NCBI RefSeq assembly: GCF_004769665.1
Contig: NZ_RQGG01000043.1
Coordinates: 186,001-250,000, forward strand
Origin: Leptospira kemamanensis
GTDB taxonomy: Bacteria > Spirochaetota > Leptospiria > Leptospirales > Leptospiraceae
Length of the DNA stretch: 64,000 nt
Direction of reading: 5' to 3'
The notes beneath the pieces were generated by a model that saw nothing but the letters and a program-made list of their open reading frames with translations, was not told where the DNA came from and did no database searches. Positions 53,996-64,000 of this stretch are shown piece by piece (positions within the stretch are counted from its first letter, which is position 1; each line of letters begins with the position of its first letter). Both the position numbers and the translations under genes were made by a program.

Positions 53996-55735
53996 TTAGT
54001 TTCCTTGTTTCTCGTTTGGGGTTGGTTCCAAATCAAAATCAGACTCAATGGAGTTTTCTATATTCTCTAAATTGTCTTCTGGTTTTGGAATTGGATTCTG
54101 AATGGAAACAAAACTTGGTAAAGCAAATGGAGACTTAAACGCCCCTAACCTTTCTTCGTAAGACTTCGGTTCCCTTCCTAAACTTAAGTAATCAGGATAC
54201 AAACGGTCTAAGCCTGCACCTAAAAAATCTTTTTGGATCGTTTTGCGTTCCGTGATTGATTCTGTAGAAGAAGCATTCAGAAAGACATTCGAAGAAGAAT
54301 GTAAAATGTCTAAAAATGGTTTTGGATAAAGTCCAATCCAAAAAATAAATACAACGAGCGGTGTTAAAATTCCAATTTCTCTAAATGTGAGATCTTTGTA
54401 TGGTTTGGCTTGTATGGTTTTACTCACACCAAAGAGGAATCGTTTCACAAACCATAACAAGTATAAGGCACCAAGCACAACTCCCGTTGCCGCAATCCCA
54501 CCAAGCCATACATTGGATTTCAGCGCTCCCATGAGGATGAGAAACTCACCGACAAACCCGTTTGTTCCTGGAAGGCCAATCGAAGAAAGCACTGCAATGA
54601 GAAAAAATGTTGAAAAGATTGGCATCTGTCCCGCAAGACCACCAAACTCGGATATGTTTCTTGTATGAGCTCTTTCATAGATCATACCAATCATAAGAAA
54701 GATCATCCCTGTGGAAATTCCATGGGATACCATTTGTAACATCCCACCAACCACACCTTCTGTCGTAAAAGAAAAGATCCCTAAGATACAAAACCCAAGG
54801 TGAGACAAGGAACTATAAGCAATGATTCGTTTGATGTCGGTTTGGACCAGGGCCGCCATCGATCCGTACACAATTCCAATCACAGCTATGGTTTGCACCC
54901 CTGTTTGAGAAAAAAGACTTTGTTCTGGAAAAAAGGGAATACAAAAGCGTATGAAACCATAGGCCCCAATCTTTAACAATACACCAGCAAGGTCCACCGA
55001 ACCAACGGTAGGTGCTTGGGTATGCACATCAGGCATCCAAGTATGGAAAGGGAAAAGTGGGATTTTGATCGCAAAAGCGAGAAAAAAACTAAAAAACAAA
55101 AACCATTGGAGTGGCTCCGAATACATCGCAAGGCTTGCCGTTGATAATGATTCAATGGATGTTTTTCCTGTTTTAAAATAAAGTGTTAAAATCCCACCTA
55201 ACATAAACAAGGAACCGGCCATGGAAAATAGAAAGTATTTGAGTGCGGCTTTGGTTCGTTCTTCCCCACCCCAAATTCCAATCATCAGCACCATTGGAAG
55301 CACCATAAGCTCCCAAAACACATAAAACAAAACTAAGTTCCCTGCGGCAAAAACCCCAAGCACTGCTGTTTCCAATACAAGTAAACAGATATGGAATTCT
55401 TTGATCTTTTTGGGAATATTGGACCAAGAGGCAATGCTCGACAAAAAGAACATAAAGGCAGTGAGAGCAAATAAAAGAAGGGACACTCCATCAAGACCCA
55501 CATGGTAATCCACACTGAGTTTGCCAGAAAGGATCCAATCCGGAATCCAATGTACAAATTGTAATCCAGACTTAGAAGCATCATAAAAGAAAAAGAGACC
55601 CACCGAAAGAATCGTTGTAAACGCAGAGGATAAAGCAGAGATGACTACCACTGCCCCCACACGTTTTTGCACTACAATCAGTAAAGAGGAAACGATTGGT
55701 AAAAAGATAATGATGGATAAAATTTGCTCCGGCAC
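53996..55735 (-). CDS. nuoM: NADH-quinone oxidoreductase subunit M
   Basis: A 579-residue proton-pumping membrane subunit. VFWELMVLPMVLMIGIWGG, FPFHTWMPDVHTQAPT and KRIIAYSSLSHLGFC are diagnostic. It is longer than usual, with a hydrophilic C-terminal tail of about 80 residues ending EPTPNEKQGN. Start is GTG, one base after the nuoL stop. Confidence 0.95.
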   Translation of the reverse strand: MPEQILSIIIFLPIVSSLLIVVQKRVGAVVVISALSSAFTTILSVGLFFFYDASKSGLQFVHWIPDWILSGKLSVDYHVGLDGVSLLLFALTAFMFFLSSIASWSNIPKKIKEFHICLLVLETAVLGVFAAGNLVLFYVFWELMVLPMVLMIGIWGGEERTKAALKYFLFSMAGSLFMLGGILTLYFKTGKTSIESLSTASLAMYSEPLQWFLFFSFFLAFAIKIPLFPFHTWMPDVHTQAPTVGSVDLAGVLLKIGAYGFIRFCIPFFPEQSLFSQTGVQTIAVIGIVYGSMAALVQTDIKRIIAYSSLSHLGFCILGIFSFTTEGVVGGMLQMVSHGISTGMIFLMIGMIYERAHTRNISEFGGLAGQMPIFSTFFLIAVLSSIGLPGTNGFVGEFLILMGALKSNVWLGGIAATGVVLGALYLLWFVKRFLFGVSKTIQAKPYKDLTFREIGILTPLVVFIFWIGLYPKPFLDILHSSSNVFLNASSTESITERKTIQKDFLGAGLDRLYPDYLSLGREPKSYEERLGAFKSPFALPSFVSIQNPIPKPEDNLENIENSIESDFDLEPTPNEKQGN

Positions 55736-55736
55736 C

Positions 55737-57665
55737 TTACACCCCCCTTGTTAATAAATACACCAAGATACAAAATGTACCAAGAACCACATACAATGCA
55801 TAATCACCTATGAATCCAGATTGGAGCCTACGTAACCCATTCGCGATCACTCCAAAACTCCCACCAATCCCGAGAAAAAAACGATCTAGGATTTTGACAT
55901 CAAAGGTATAAGCAATGGCTTTTGATAAAAACACATAAGGTTTCACAAAGAGCACATCATAGATTTCATCGATGTAGTATTTATGAAAGAGGATCTTACG
56001 AAAACCAGTATGTTCTTCGAGGATTGGACTTTGTTTTCTTTGGTAAATGAGATATGCTAAAATAAGACCTAAACTTGCTATCCCAACAGAAAATGCCGCA
56101 AGGGAGATCTCAACTCCATGAGTGAGTTCCGCATGTTTGGTAAACGTTCCCGTTTGGTTTGCAAGCACAGTTCCTCGTTCCAAAACAGGAGCAAAGTATC
56201 GTTCGAGTGTATCGATGTGCAAAAAGAAATGAGGAGTGAGAAAAAAACCACTGAAGACTGCTCCGACCGCTAGAACCACAAGAGGAAGTGTCATCGTCCA
56301 TGGGGACTCATGTACTTTGTGGTGAGAGTCTGTATTGTCCTTTCCAAAGAAAACCACAAACACAAGTCGGAACATATAAAACGAAGTGAAAAAAGCAGCC
56401 ACAACACCCACAGTCCAAAGGATGGAACCAAACGCACCGTAGGTGTAGGTTTTTTCTAAAATCAAATCTTTTGAGAAAAATCCAGAAAACGGGAAAAAAC
56501 CTGCAATTGCTAAGGTTCCGAGTAAGAAGGTTAAGGATGTGATTTTGATTTTTCCAAAGAGCTGCCCCATATGTTTAATGTTCTGTTCATGGTGGAGTGC
56601 ATGGATGACAGAACCTGCACCAAGGAATAACAATGCTTTGAAAAATGCATGGGTCATTAAATGGAAAAGTCCCGCCACATAACTCATGCTACCCATGGCA
56701 AGGAACATAAAACCAAGTTGGGATACGGTGGAGTATGCGAGGATTTTTTTGATATCGTTTTGCAAAAGCCCGATGGTTGCCGCAAATAAAGCAGTGAGTG
56801 CTCCAATACAGGCAATGAAAAAGGAAGTATCAGGTGCTAGGAAAAATACAAAGTTGAGTCTTACGATGAGAAACACTCCCGCAGTCACCATCGTGGCCGC
56901 ATGGATGAGAGCCGATACAGGTGTTGGACCTGCCATCGCATCTGGTAACCAAACATAGAGAGGGATCTGTGCCGACTTACCCATCGCTGCAATGAAAAAG
57001 AAGAGGGCAATGAGATTGGCATAAGAAGCAAACTCGGACAGTTCACTCAAATTGGTTTGTAAGGTAAGGTATTGCAAACTCCCACCTAACCAAAAAAGAA
57101 ACCCTGTCCCTAAGATAAAACCAACATCCCCAATTCGGTTTAAAATAAATGCCTTCATCCCTGCTTCTGCGGCAGAGGCTTTATCAAAATCAAAACCGAT
57201 GAGTAAGTAAGAAGCAAGACCAACACCTTCCCAACCGAGGAAGGTTAAAACCAAATTGTCACTGAGGACAAGGTTTAACATACAAAAGATAAATAGATTG
57301 AGGTAAGAAAAAAACCGGTTGTATCCTTTATTGCCCTTCATATAGCCCATCGAATACAAATGGATGAGGGATCCAATGCCTGTGATGATGAGAGTCATAT
57401 ACAAAGAGAGTTGGTCGATTTGGTAACCAAAGGAGGTTTTGAAATCTCCAATCACAATCCAATCGAACACTGGCACAAGATGTGGTGCAGTTCGTTCCAT
57501 CGGATTAAATTCGTTAAACGCACCTAAGGTGATAAGGAATGGGATAAAAACCGCAAGGGTTCCAATGGCTCCTGCAAATCGGTGTGGAATTCGATCTTTT
57601 AAGAGTCCATTATGCAAAAAACCAAGCAGAGGAAGAAGAACAACAATTGGAAATAAATCTAACAT
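55737..57665 (-). CDS. nuoL: NADH-quinone oxidoreductase subunit L
   Basis: A 642-residue proton-pumping subunit. TFLGWEGVGLASYLLIGF, LYVWLPDAMAGPTPVSALIH and KKILAYSTVSQLGFMF are family marks; a lateral C-terminal helix is expected (FHKYYIDEIYD region). Ordinary length. Four bases separate it from nuoK. Confidence 0.96.
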   Translation of the reverse strand: MLDLFPIVVLLPLLGFLHNGLLKDRIPHRFAGAIGTLAVFIPFLITLGAFNEFNPMERTAPHLVPVFDWIVIGDFKTSFGYQIDQLSLYMTLIITGIGSLIHLYSMGYMKGNKGYNRFFSYLNLFIFCMLNLVLSDNLVLTFLGWEGVGLASYLLIGFDFDKASAAEAGMKAFILNRIGDVGFILGTGFLFWLGGSLQYLTLQTNLSELSEFASYANLIALFFFIAAMGKSAQIPLYVWLPDAMAGPTPVSALIHAATMVTAGVFLIVRLNFVFFLAPDTSFFIACIGALTALFAATIGLLQNDIKKILAYSTVSQLGFMFLAMGSMSYVAGLFHLMTHAFFKALLFLGAGSVIHALHHEQNIKHMGQLFGKIKITSLTFLLGTLAIAGFFPFSGFFSKDLILEKTYTYGAFGSILWTVGVVAAFFTSFYMFRLVFVVFFGKDNTDSHHKVHESPWTMTLPLVVLAVGAVFSGFFLTPHFFLHIDTLERYFAPVLERGTVLANQTGTFTKHAELTHGVEISLAAFSVGIASLGLILAYLIYQRKQSPILEEHTGFRKILFHKYYIDEIYDVLFVKPYVFLSKAIAYTFDVKILDRFFLGIGGSFGVIANGLRRLQSGFIGDYALYVVLGTFCILVYLLTRGV

Positions 57666-57669
57666 AGGA

Positions 57670-57990
57670 TTACCATCTCATCGATTGGAGTTCATCCACG
57701 TTTGTGGATTTTTTGTGACGGAAGATCGCGATCACAAGAGCAAGGCCCACAGCTGCTTCCGCTGCAGCGATTGCCATCACAAAGAATACAATGGTTTCCC
57801 CATTGATATGAGATAAAGCTTTAGAGAAGGTAACAAACACTAAATTCACCGAGTTTAGGATGAGCTCCACAGACATAAAGATGATCACAATGTTACGTCT
57901 GATGAGGACTCCAAGAACCCCAATGGAAAAAAGGATTCCCGCAAGGCCAAGGAGATAGTGAACGGGGATTCCGCTGATGACTGGATTCAT
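57670..57990 (-). CDS. nuoK: NADH-quinone oxidoreductase subunit K
   Basis: A 106-residue subunit with three transmembrane helices, including the conserved glutamate in [15 protein letters not shown] and the second in [11 protein letters not shown]. Its start overlaps nuoJ by four bases. Confidence 0.96.
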   Translation of the reverse strand: MNPVISGIPVHYLLGLAGILFSIGVLGVLIRRNIVIIFMSVELILNSVNLVFVTFSKALSHINGETIVFFVMAIAAAEAAVGLALVIAIFRHKKSTNVDELQSMRW

Positions 57991-58586
57991 AAAACCGTAT
58001 CCTTTGTTTGGTCGATTTCTGTGAGTTTCTTTTTGGCTAATATCACAGCCCCAAGCACTGCTACAAGTAACAGAATCGAAATCATTTCAAATGGCAAAAG
58101 GTAATCCAAATAGGTGGATGCACCCACAGTGGCAACATTCCCTTTGGCATTCACAGTGGCCGTTCCTTGGATGGGGAAGGAATACTCTGCATTCTCATAC
58201 CCTTTTCCCATTTGTTCCGAATGAGGGACACCGGTAGTGAGTGCGGAATACAATAGGAAAAAAAATCCGATTACAAAGATCGATAACAAAACCAAACGAA
58301 TGGGGTGTTTGCGATAACGAGAGAGTGTTTCTGCCCTTTGGGAAAGTAACATGAGAACAAACACAACAAGCACCATAATGGCGCCCGCATACACTAACAC
58401 CTGCATGGTGGCAATGAACAAAGCTCCCATAATTCCATAAATCCCTGCGAGGGAAAAAAAGGTAAAAACTAGGGATACAGCGGAAACCACTGGATTTTTT
58501 TGGAAAATCACACTTAACGCTGTGATCACAGTCACTGTTCCAAAAAACACAAAAAGCAAAAGAGATGGTGAAGTTTCTAGGTTCAT
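57987..58586 (-). CDS. nuoJ: NADH-quinone oxidoreductase subunit J
   Basis: A 199-residue membrane subunit with five helices; [15 protein letters not shown] and [20 protein letters not shown] are characteristic. The ATG at 58586 overlaps the nuoH stop (ATGA). The frame is open further upstream, but that part is antiparallel to nothing and lacks family similarity. No nuoI lies between nuoH and nuoJ, where it normally sits. Confidence 0.94.
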   Translation of the reverse strand: MNLETSPSLLLFVFFGTVTVITALSVIFQKNPVVSAVSLVFTFFSLAGIYGIMGALFIATMQVLVYAGAIMVLVVFVLMLLSQRAETLSRYRKHPIRLVLLSIFVIGFFFLLYSALTTGVPHSEQMGKGYENAEYSFPIQGTATVNAKGNVATVGASTYLDYLLPFEMISILLLVAVLGAVILAKKKLTEIDQTKDTVL

Positions 58587-59653
58587 ATAAATAATTTCAT
58601 CCAACCTTCTTTCCAATACACAGTGTAGATGGAGGCAAACATGACAACAAATAGCCCCCAAGGGATCATCTTTTTCCAACCGAGTTTCATGAGTTGGTCA
58701 TACCGAAACCGAGGAAGTGTCCAACGCACCCAAATGAACAAAAAGGCAAAAAACAATACTTTTAAGACAAAAAAACCAAGTCCAATGAAGGCTTGGTATG
58801 GGGAACCCGCACCCAATTGGAATGGCACATTATAACCACCAAAGAACAGTAAGGTGGTAAGACAAGACATGGTGATCATATTCATGTATTCGGCCAAAAA
58901 GAATAAAGCAAACTTAAATGCACCATACTCCGTATGAAAACCTACCACAAGTTCCGACTCAGCTTCTGCTAGGTCAAAAGGCAATCGGTTTGTTTCCGCA
59001 AACATGGCTGTCACATAGATAAAAAACGCAACTAATCCCGGAGGGGAGAGGATATTCCACATGTCTTTTTGAGAGTCACTGATGTCAGTGAGTTTGAGTG
59101 ATCCCGTCATGATCACAATGGAAACAATGGATAGTCCCATGGGAAGTTCGTAACTGATCATCTGAGCAGTCGACCGAACACCACCAAGTAACGAGTATTT
59201 GTTGTTACTGGACCAACCGGCAATCATAATTCCGTAAACAGACAATGAGGAAATCGCAAGCAAATACAAAACGCCAGAGTCTGGGTTTGCAATTTGTAAG
59301 TCGATGGTTGTTACACCCGTAAGCGTGGTTAACCACTCTGGTGCAGGAAGTGTCCCACCAAAGGGAATCACTGCCCAAGCCATAATCGCACAAGTCATAG
59401 AAATTGTGGGAGCCAGGAGATACATTCCCTTCGATACATTTTTGGGGAATATTTCTTCTTTGGCAATGAACTTAATCCCATCCGCCAAAGGTTGGAAAAT
59501 TCCAAAAGGACCCGCACGATTAGGTCCTGGTCTGTCCTGGATAAATCCAGCAAACTTTCGTTCGGCGAGGGTATAATACGCCACACCAGTTAAGATTACA
59601 AAAAATAAAGAGAGGATTTTAATCCCCCAAGCAAGTATTAAAGCCCAGTCCAT
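58583..59653 (-). CDS. nuoH: NADH-quinone oxidoreductase subunit H
   Basis: A 356-residue membrane subunit near the quinone site. [39 protein letters not shown] and [18 protein letters not shown] are diagnostic. Fourteen bases follow nuoF; nuoG, usual between them, is absent. Confidence 0.96.
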   Translation of the reverse strand: MDWALILAWGIKILSLFFVILTGVAYYTLAERKFAGFIQDRPGPNRAGPFGIFQPLADGIKFIAKEEIFPKNVSKGMYLLAPTISMTCAIMAWAVIPFGGTLPAPEWLTTLTGVTTIDLQIANPDSGVLYLLAISSLSVYGIMIAGWSSNNKYSLLGGVRSTAQMISYELPMGLSIVSIVIMTGSLKLTDISDSQKDMWNILSPPGLVAFFIYVTAMFAETNRLPFDLAEAESELVVGFHTEYGAFKFALFFLAEYMNMITMSCLTTLLFFGGYNVPFQLGAGSPYQAFIGLGFFVLKVLFFAFLFIWVRWTLPRFRYDQLMKLGWKKMIPWGLFVVMFASIYTVYWKEGWMKLFI

Positions 59654-59668
59654 CGTATTTGGTGACCT

Positions 59669-60940
59669 TTAGTGAGAAACACTCACTTCCTTTTTCAATC
59701 GAAGAGAAAACTCTTCCTTAAATTTCGTCATCGTAGGTCGAACTGCCATCACACATGCATCCGCTAACGGACAAATGGTGGTGCCACCTTCCATATTTCG
59801 AGAAAGAGAAAATATGAGTTCTACATCTTTTTCGGTCCCTTCTCCCACTTTGATTTTATGCAGAAGGTCTTTGACCCAATGTGTACCTTCCCGACATGGT
59901 GTACACTGCCCACACGATTCATGAGAATAAAATTCTGCCAATCGGTAAGTGGTTTCCACGAGATCTGTTTCTTCCGATAAAATGATCACTGCCCCGGAAC
60001 CTAACATGGATTTGAGGGAAGCAATGGATTCATAGTCCATAGTGGCCGTCATTGCTTCTTCTGCCGTTAATATCGGAGAAGAACTTCCACCAGGGATTAC
60101 GGCTTTTAACGATTTGTCGTTTTTAATCCCACCGCAGATGTCGTAGATGAGTTCCTTCATGGGAGTTCCCATTTCCACTTCATAAATCCCTGGTTTTTTC
60201 ACATGCCCACTGACTGCAAAAAGTCTAGTTCCAGGTGATTTTTCTGTCCCAATTTTTTTGTATTCTTCCCCCGTCATACGGATGATATGTGGGACATTAC
60301 AAAAGGTTTCCACATTGTTCACAACGGTTGGACAGGCATACAAACCCGATACCGCAGGGAAAGGGGGTTTGAGGCGTGGATGGCCTCTCCGACCTTCAAG
60401 AGAATTGATGAGAGCTGACTCTTCTCCGCAGATATAAGCACCTGCACCAGAATACACAGCCAAATCAAAATCATACCCAAGGCCTAAGATATTTTTTCCA
60501 AGAAGTCCTGCTTTGTAAGCCTCTTCCACAGCGGTTTCCACAATCCGAATCCCTTTGTGAAATTCACCACGGATGTAGATGTAACCTTGGTGAGAGTCGA
60601 TTGCTTTTGCGGCAATGATCATCCCTTCAATGAGCATATGAGGGAAACGTTCGATGAGCATCCGGTCTTTGAAAGTACCCGGTTCCCCTTCGTCCCCATT
60701 ACAAATTAAGTATTTTGGTTTGTCGGTTTTAGGGATGAATCCCCATTTGTTTCCTGTTGGAAACCCAGCCCCGCCACGACCACGAAGCCCAGAATTTTTG
60801 ACATCATTTACGATTTGTTCGGCGGTCATTTCCGAAATTGCTTTTTTTAAACTTTCATACCCACCCACCGATTGGTAGTGTTTTAATGTATGAGAATCAG
60901 AAGCACCAATATGTGTTGTGAGTAAGGTTTTAAGTCCCAT
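59669..60940 (-). CDS. nuoF: NADH-quinone oxidoreductase subunit F
   Basis: A 423-residue NADH-, FMN- and iron-sulfur-binding subunit. [18 protein letters not shown] binds [26 protein letters not shown] is typical, and [11 protein letters not shown] with TTICPLAD ligates cluster N3. NADH enters the complex here. Directly follows nuoE. Confidence 0.96.
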   Translation of the reverse strand: MGLKTLLTTHIGASDSHTLKHYQSVGGYESLKKAISEMTAEQIVNDVKNSGLRGRGGAGFPTGNKWGFIPKTDKPKYLICNGDEGEPGTFKDRMLIERFPHMLIEGMIIAAKAIDSHQGYIYIRGEFHKGIRIVETAVEEAYKAGLLGKNILGLGYDFDLAVYSGAGAYICGEESALINSLEGRRGHPRLKPPFPAVSGLYACPTVVNNVETFCNVPHIIRMTGEEYKKIGTEKSPGTRLFAVSGHVKKPGIYEVEMGTPMKELIYDICGGIKNDKSLKAVIPGGSSSPILTAEEAMTATMDYESIASLKSMLGSGAVIILSEETDLVETTYRLAEFYSHESCGQCTPCREGTHWVKDLLHKIKVGEGTEKDVELIFSLSRNMEGGTTICPLADACVMAVRPTMTKFKEEFSLRLKKEVSVSH

Positions 60941-60941
60941 G

Positions 60942-61430
60942 TTATCCTTCTTTTTCCAATTCAGAAAGAATCTTTTCGATGGATTCTGGAGTTAAATTTT
61001 CATAGTATTTGTCATTGATCTGAGCGACAGGTCCAAACCCACAAGCGCCAAGGCACTGCACTTCATCCACAGTGTATCTTTTGTCTTTTGTGGTTTCCCC
61101 TTTTCCAATTCCCAATTTGGAACAAACATGTTCGGTGATGGAATCAGAACCTGCCAGATAACAAGAGATATTGGCACAAATTTGGATGTGGAATTTTCCA
61201 ACAGGTTTTTTATTGTACATGGTGTAGAAGGTAGCCACACCGTGCACATGTGCGAGGGATACTGGTTCGCCAATTCGATCGGCGATGTATTGCATCCCTT
61301 CTGTGTCCACAAAACCTTTGTCAGCTTGTAATAAAAAGAGACATGGCAATATGAGAGAACGTTTGCTTGGAAATTGTGGGATGAGTCTTTGGAATCGTTT
61401 TTCCGATTCTTGTGAAAATTGATACGCCAT
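60942..61430 (-). CDS. nuoE: NADH-quinone oxidoreductase subunit E
   Basis: A 162-residue thioredoxin-like subunit with the 2Fe-2S cluster N1a: [12 protein letters not shown] and [13 protein letters not shown] supply the four cysteines. The ATG overlaps the nuoD stop (TAATG). Confidence 0.95.
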   Translation of the reverse strand: MAYQFSQESEKRFQRLIPQFPSKRSLILPCLFLLQADKGFVDTEGMQYIADRIGEPVSLAHVHGVATFYTMYNKKPVGKFHIQICANISCYLAGSDSITEHVCSKLGIGKGETTKDKRYTVDEVQCLGACGFGPVAQINDKYYENLTPESIEKILSELEKEG

Positions 61431-62650
61431 TAACAATCAAGCTCCCCTGCAATGACATTGAGTGAGGACATCGTCGCAATGGTATCTGCCAAAAGTCCAC
61501 CTTTCACCATTTCTGGGAAGGCTTGGTAGTACCAAAAACAAGGACGTCTTACGTGCACCCGCCATGGAGATTTTTCCCCTTCGGAGACTACATAAAATCC
61601 AAGTTCCCCATTGGCAGCTTCTGTGGCATGGTAGTATTCCCCTGGTGGAACTTTCACTCCGTGCATGATGATTTTAAAATGGTAAATGAGTTCTTCCATA
61701 TTGTGATACACACGGTCTTTTGGAGGAAGAAACGCATGCGGAACATCAGCATGATAAGGTCCTTCAGGGATCCCATCAATCAGCTGTTCGATGATACGCA
61801 TGGACTGGCGCATCTCTTCCATACGAACTAGAGTCCTGTCAAGTGCCGATCCGTCTTCACCCACAGGAATGTCAAAATCTACCTTATCATAAAACATATA
61901 AGGGTCATCTTTACGAACGTCCCAAGCGACTCCAGCCGCACGTAAGTTTGGTCCCGAAAAACCATAAGCAATGGCACGTTCTGCAGAAATCCCACCAATG
62001 CCTTTGGTTCTCTCGTTGAAGATTTTGTTACGGATGAGGAGCTCTTCAAATTCGTCTAACGCTGGTTTAAGTCCTTTTAAAATGAGTTTGATTTCGGATT
62101 GGAACTCAGGGTAAATATCTCGCTCCATTCCTCCCACTCGGCAGAAGGTGGTGGTGAGACGTGCTCCCGTGAGTTTCTCTAAAATTTGGTAAATGTTTTC
62201 GCGGTGGTGGAAAAGGTGTAATAAGCCAGAGAAGGCTCCGAGGTCCACACCCATAATCCCATTACAAATGATATGGTCCATGATCCTGGAAAGTTCGGAG
62301 ATGATCATACGAACGTATGTCACACGATCCGGGACTTGGATTTGCATCATCTTTTCCACGGTGAGGATCCAACCGATGTTGTTCAGGGGAGTGGATACAT
62401 AGTTCATCCGATCGGTACAAACCAAAAACTGGTTGTAGTCGTAACGTTCCCCTAATTTTTCAAAACAACGGTGCACATACCCAATCACAGATTCAGTATC
62501 AACAACTCGTTCTCCATCAATTTGGATTACGTTTTGCAAAATTCCATGGGTAGCAGGATGGCTTGGTCCTAAGTTCACGAGTAAATGACCTTCTGGTAGG
62601 TCTTTGAATTTTTGGCCGAAGTGTTCGGCTGTTTTTTCGTACATTACCAT
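61430..62650 (-). CDS. nuoD: NADH-quinone oxidoreductase subunit D
   Basis: A 406-residue 49-kDa-type subunit lining the quinone pocket. [46 protein letters not shown] and the terminal VIAGELDC are diagnostic. It is separate from nuoC here (16-base gap). An ATG two codons in is an alternative start. Confidence 0.96.
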   Translation of the reverse strand: MVMYEKTAEHFGQKFKDLPEGHLLVNLGPSHPATHGILQNVIQIDGERVVDTESVIGYVHRCFEKLGERYDYNQFLVCTDRMNYVSTPLNNIGWILTVEKMMQIQVPDRVTYVRMIISELSRIMDHIICNGIMGVDLGAFSGLLHLFHHRENIYQILEKLTGARLTTTFCRVGGMERDIYPEFQSEIKLILKGLKPALDEFEELLIRNKIFNERTKGIGGISAERAIAYGFSGPNLRAAGVAWDVRKDDPYMFYDKVDFDIPVGEDGSALDRTLVRMEEMRQSMRIIEQLIDGIPEGPYHADVPHAFLPPKDRVYHNMEELIYHFKIIMHGVKVPPGEYYHATEAANGELGFYVVSEGEKSPWRVHVRRPCFWYYQAFPEMVKGGLLADTIATMSSLNVIAGELDC

Positions 62651-62666
62651 AATGATTGTTTACCGC

Positions 62667-63188
62667 CTAACCGGTAATATCCTCTTCTACGTGAATGGTC
62701 AGTAAATCTTCGATGAGGTAATCTTGGCCTGGACCTTCGAGTGGGTAATCTTTCCTGAGTGGGTGGCCCACAAAGTTATCAGGCATAATGAGTCGTTCCA
62801 TTCTTGGGTGGTTCGAAAACGAAATCCCCATCAGATCAAATACTTCTCGTTCTGGCCAATTGGCAGCAGGGAAAATTCCCGCAATGCTTGGTATAGATTC
62901 CCCTTCTCCCACAGGAACACGAAGTTGGAAACGAAAGTGGTTGTTACTCGGAGAACGAAGGAGGTACACCACTTCAAATCTCGGTTCTCGTTTTCCTAAC
63001 CAATCGATAGAAGTGAGGTCATTTAAAAAAGTAAACGCAAACTCTGGATGGTCCTTTAACGTCTGTACGACGTTTGGTAGACTTTCCTTTTGGATGCTAA
63101 AGTAGAGGAGATTGGTGTTTATGTCCCTTTGTGGGAGTAAACTATCTTTGAATTGAGTTTGGATAAATTCGGTAAGTTTTTCTTTCAT
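62667..63188 (-). CDS. nuoC: NADH-quinone oxidoreductase subunit C
   Basis: A 173-residue 30-kDa-type peripheral subunit. [39 protein letters not shown] and the C-terminal [11 protein letters not shown] are family hallmarks. Its start overlaps nuoB by four bases. Confidence 0.95.
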   Translation of the reverse strand: MKEKLTEFIQTQFKDSLLPQRDINTNLLYFSIQKESLPNVVQTLKDHPEFAFTFLNDLTSIDWLGKREPRFEVVYLLRSPSNNHFRFQLRVPVGEGESIPSIAGIFPAANWPEREVFDLMGISFSNHPRMERLIMPDNFVGHPLRKDYPLEGPGQDYLIEDLLTIHVEEDITG

Positions 63189-63745
63189 GCCACTACGAGG
63201 GGTTTGTTACGTTCGTTGATCTCTTGGATCTTTTTCATGACTTCTTGGCGTCTCGCTTCTAGTCCTTGGCTTTGGACTTTTTTCTGTAATTTCACAAGGG
63301 CATCAAGTAATGCTTCTGGTCTGGGAGGACAACCCGGAACATACACATCCACTGGAAGGATGCGGTCAACACCTTGTAACACACCGTAGGTGTGAAACAT
63401 CCCACCGGAAGAAGCACAAGCTCCCACAGAAATCACAAATTTAGGTTCTGCCAACTGGTCGTATATCTGGCGTAATACGGGAGCCATTTTATAGGTGATG
63501 GTTCCGAGGACTAAAATCATATCCGCTTGGCGTGGAGAAAAGGAAGGTCGTTCGGCACCAAAACGAGCGATGTCATAGTCGGCACAGGAAGTACTCATGT
63601 ATTCGATTCCACAACAAGCAGTCGCAAAAGGATAAGGCCACAAAGAAAAACTTTGCCCCCACTGTACCACATTGTCAAGTGTGGCAACTTGGAACATGTC
63701 ACCAAACATCTCACCTGGTTTGGATAGTGTTTCTGTTAATCCCAT
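63185..63745 (-). CDS. nuoB: NADH-quinone oxidoreductase subunit B
   Basis: A 186-residue subunit carrying cluster N2, the last electron donor to quinone. [27 protein letters not shown] and [17 protein letters not shown] hold the ligands. The ATG at 63745 has AAGGAG eight bases upstream and overlaps nuoA by ten bases; earlier in-frame starts lie within nuoA. Confidence 0.96.
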   Translation of the reverse strand: MGLTETLSKPGEMFGDMFQVATLDNVVQWGQSFSLWPYPFATACCGIEYMSTSCADYDIARFGAERPSFSPRQADMILVLGTITYKMAPVLRQIYDQLAEPKFVISVGACASSGGMFHTYGVLQGVDRILPVDVYVPGCPPRPEALLDALVKLQKKVQSQGLEARRQEVMKKIQEINERNKPLVVA

Positions 63746-64000
63746 TCCAGTGCTCCTTTTTTCCATATATAGTATAGACCCACCACAAGGATGAGTAAAA
63801 AGAAAAACATTTCGAAAAGAAAAAACGTTCCGAGACCTGCTTCTTTGAATCCTATGAGATTCACAGCCCAAGGGTATAAAAACACAGCTTCAATATCAAA
63901 GAGAATAAAGAGGACTGCTACCAAGTAAAACTTGATATTAAAAAGTCCTCTGGCATCCCCATAATACGTGACACCACATTCAAAGGTATCTTGTGGTTTT
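63736..64000 (-). CDS. nuoA: NADH-quinone oxidoreductase subunit A (partial)
   Basis: The C-terminal about 87 residues of NuoA; the 5' part lies beyond the right edge. [19 protein letters not shown], the loop with the conserved cysteine, is followed by [20 protein letters not shown] and a last helix ending in KKGALEWD. It is the first visible gene of the operon. Confidence 0.94.
   Translation of the reverse strand, partial: KPQDTFECGVTYYGDARGLFNIKFYLVAVLFILFDIEAVFLYPWAVNLIGFKEAGLGTFFLFEMFFFLLILVVGLYYIWKKGALEWD

Overview
The window looks like a chromosomal segment of a Leptospira species, probably of the saprophytic, L. biflexa-like group. The genus follows from the gene families: a spirochaete FlaA-type flagellar sheath homologue, LPS core transferase WaaA, a DUF1577/PilZ-type protein, many spirochaete-style lipoproteins (lipoboxes such as LTSC, FSSC, FYHC), frequent TTG/GTG starts and a moderately AT-rich composition. 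The species is inference. No insertion sequence, prophage, CRISPR array or rRNA operon was seen. Coding density is very high: no gene-free stretch exceeds about 300 bases, and many neighbours overlap by 1-14 bases (ATGA, TGATG, TAATG junctions).

Layout. 1-2.4 kb: peroxiredoxin with a Fur/PerR-like operator, and an ABC-F ATPase with a structured leader. 2.4-9.2 kb: a large charged protein with a duplicated helical module, a hotdog thioesterase followed directly by tRNA-Leu(CAA), an amidase, an exported protein and an O-methyltransferase. 9.2-14.2 kb: an MBL-fold hydrolase, a complementary pair of M16 peptidases and two envelope proteins. 14.2-23.7 kb: a DsbD-alpha-like lipoprotein, an orphan DNA methyltransferase, an RluA-type pseudouridine synthase, a PilZ/DUF1577 protein, an unusual ATP-grasp/FMN-dehydrogenase fusion coupled to mnmA, a two-lobed aspartic-protease-like lipoprotein and a GAF-GGDEF protein. 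23.8-32.4 kb: initiator tRNA, proC, a YggS-type PLP protein, a FlaA-like protein, waaA, nadE, lipoproteins and rsmI.

32.4-38.3 kb: flgM, a catalytically degenerate iron-ADH-like protein, a small protein and a possible FliG-like protein on the plus strand; then glpK, an MBL hydrolase and a STAS protein. 38.3-42.4 kb: a minus-strand series lexA - lipoprotein - ctpA - tsaD - pssA. 42.4-49.3 kb: a CzcCBA-type heavy-metal RND efflux operon carrying an inorganic pyrophosphatase gene between the pump and the outer-membrane genes. 49.4-51.8 kb: bactofilin and recJ. 51.9-52.5 kb: acireductone dioxygenase. 52.5-64 kb: one minus-strand complex I operon, nuoA-B-C-D-E-F-H-J-K-L-M-N, running off the right edge and lacking nuoG and nuoI.

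Themes are envelope biogenesis (waaA, pssA, amidase, ctpA, bactofilin, lipoproteins), endoflagella and signalling (FlaA-like, FlgM, possible FliG-like, GGDEF, PilZ, STAS), translation and tRNA maintenance (mnmA, tsaD, rsmI, two tRNAs), and respiration and metal or oxidant resistance (nuo, czc, peroxiredoxin). The most unusual items are the ATP-grasp/FMN fusion, the Fe-ADH homologue that has lost all four metal ligands, the bilobal DTG lipoprotein, the pyrophosphatase inside the RND operon, and complex I without nuoG/nuoI.
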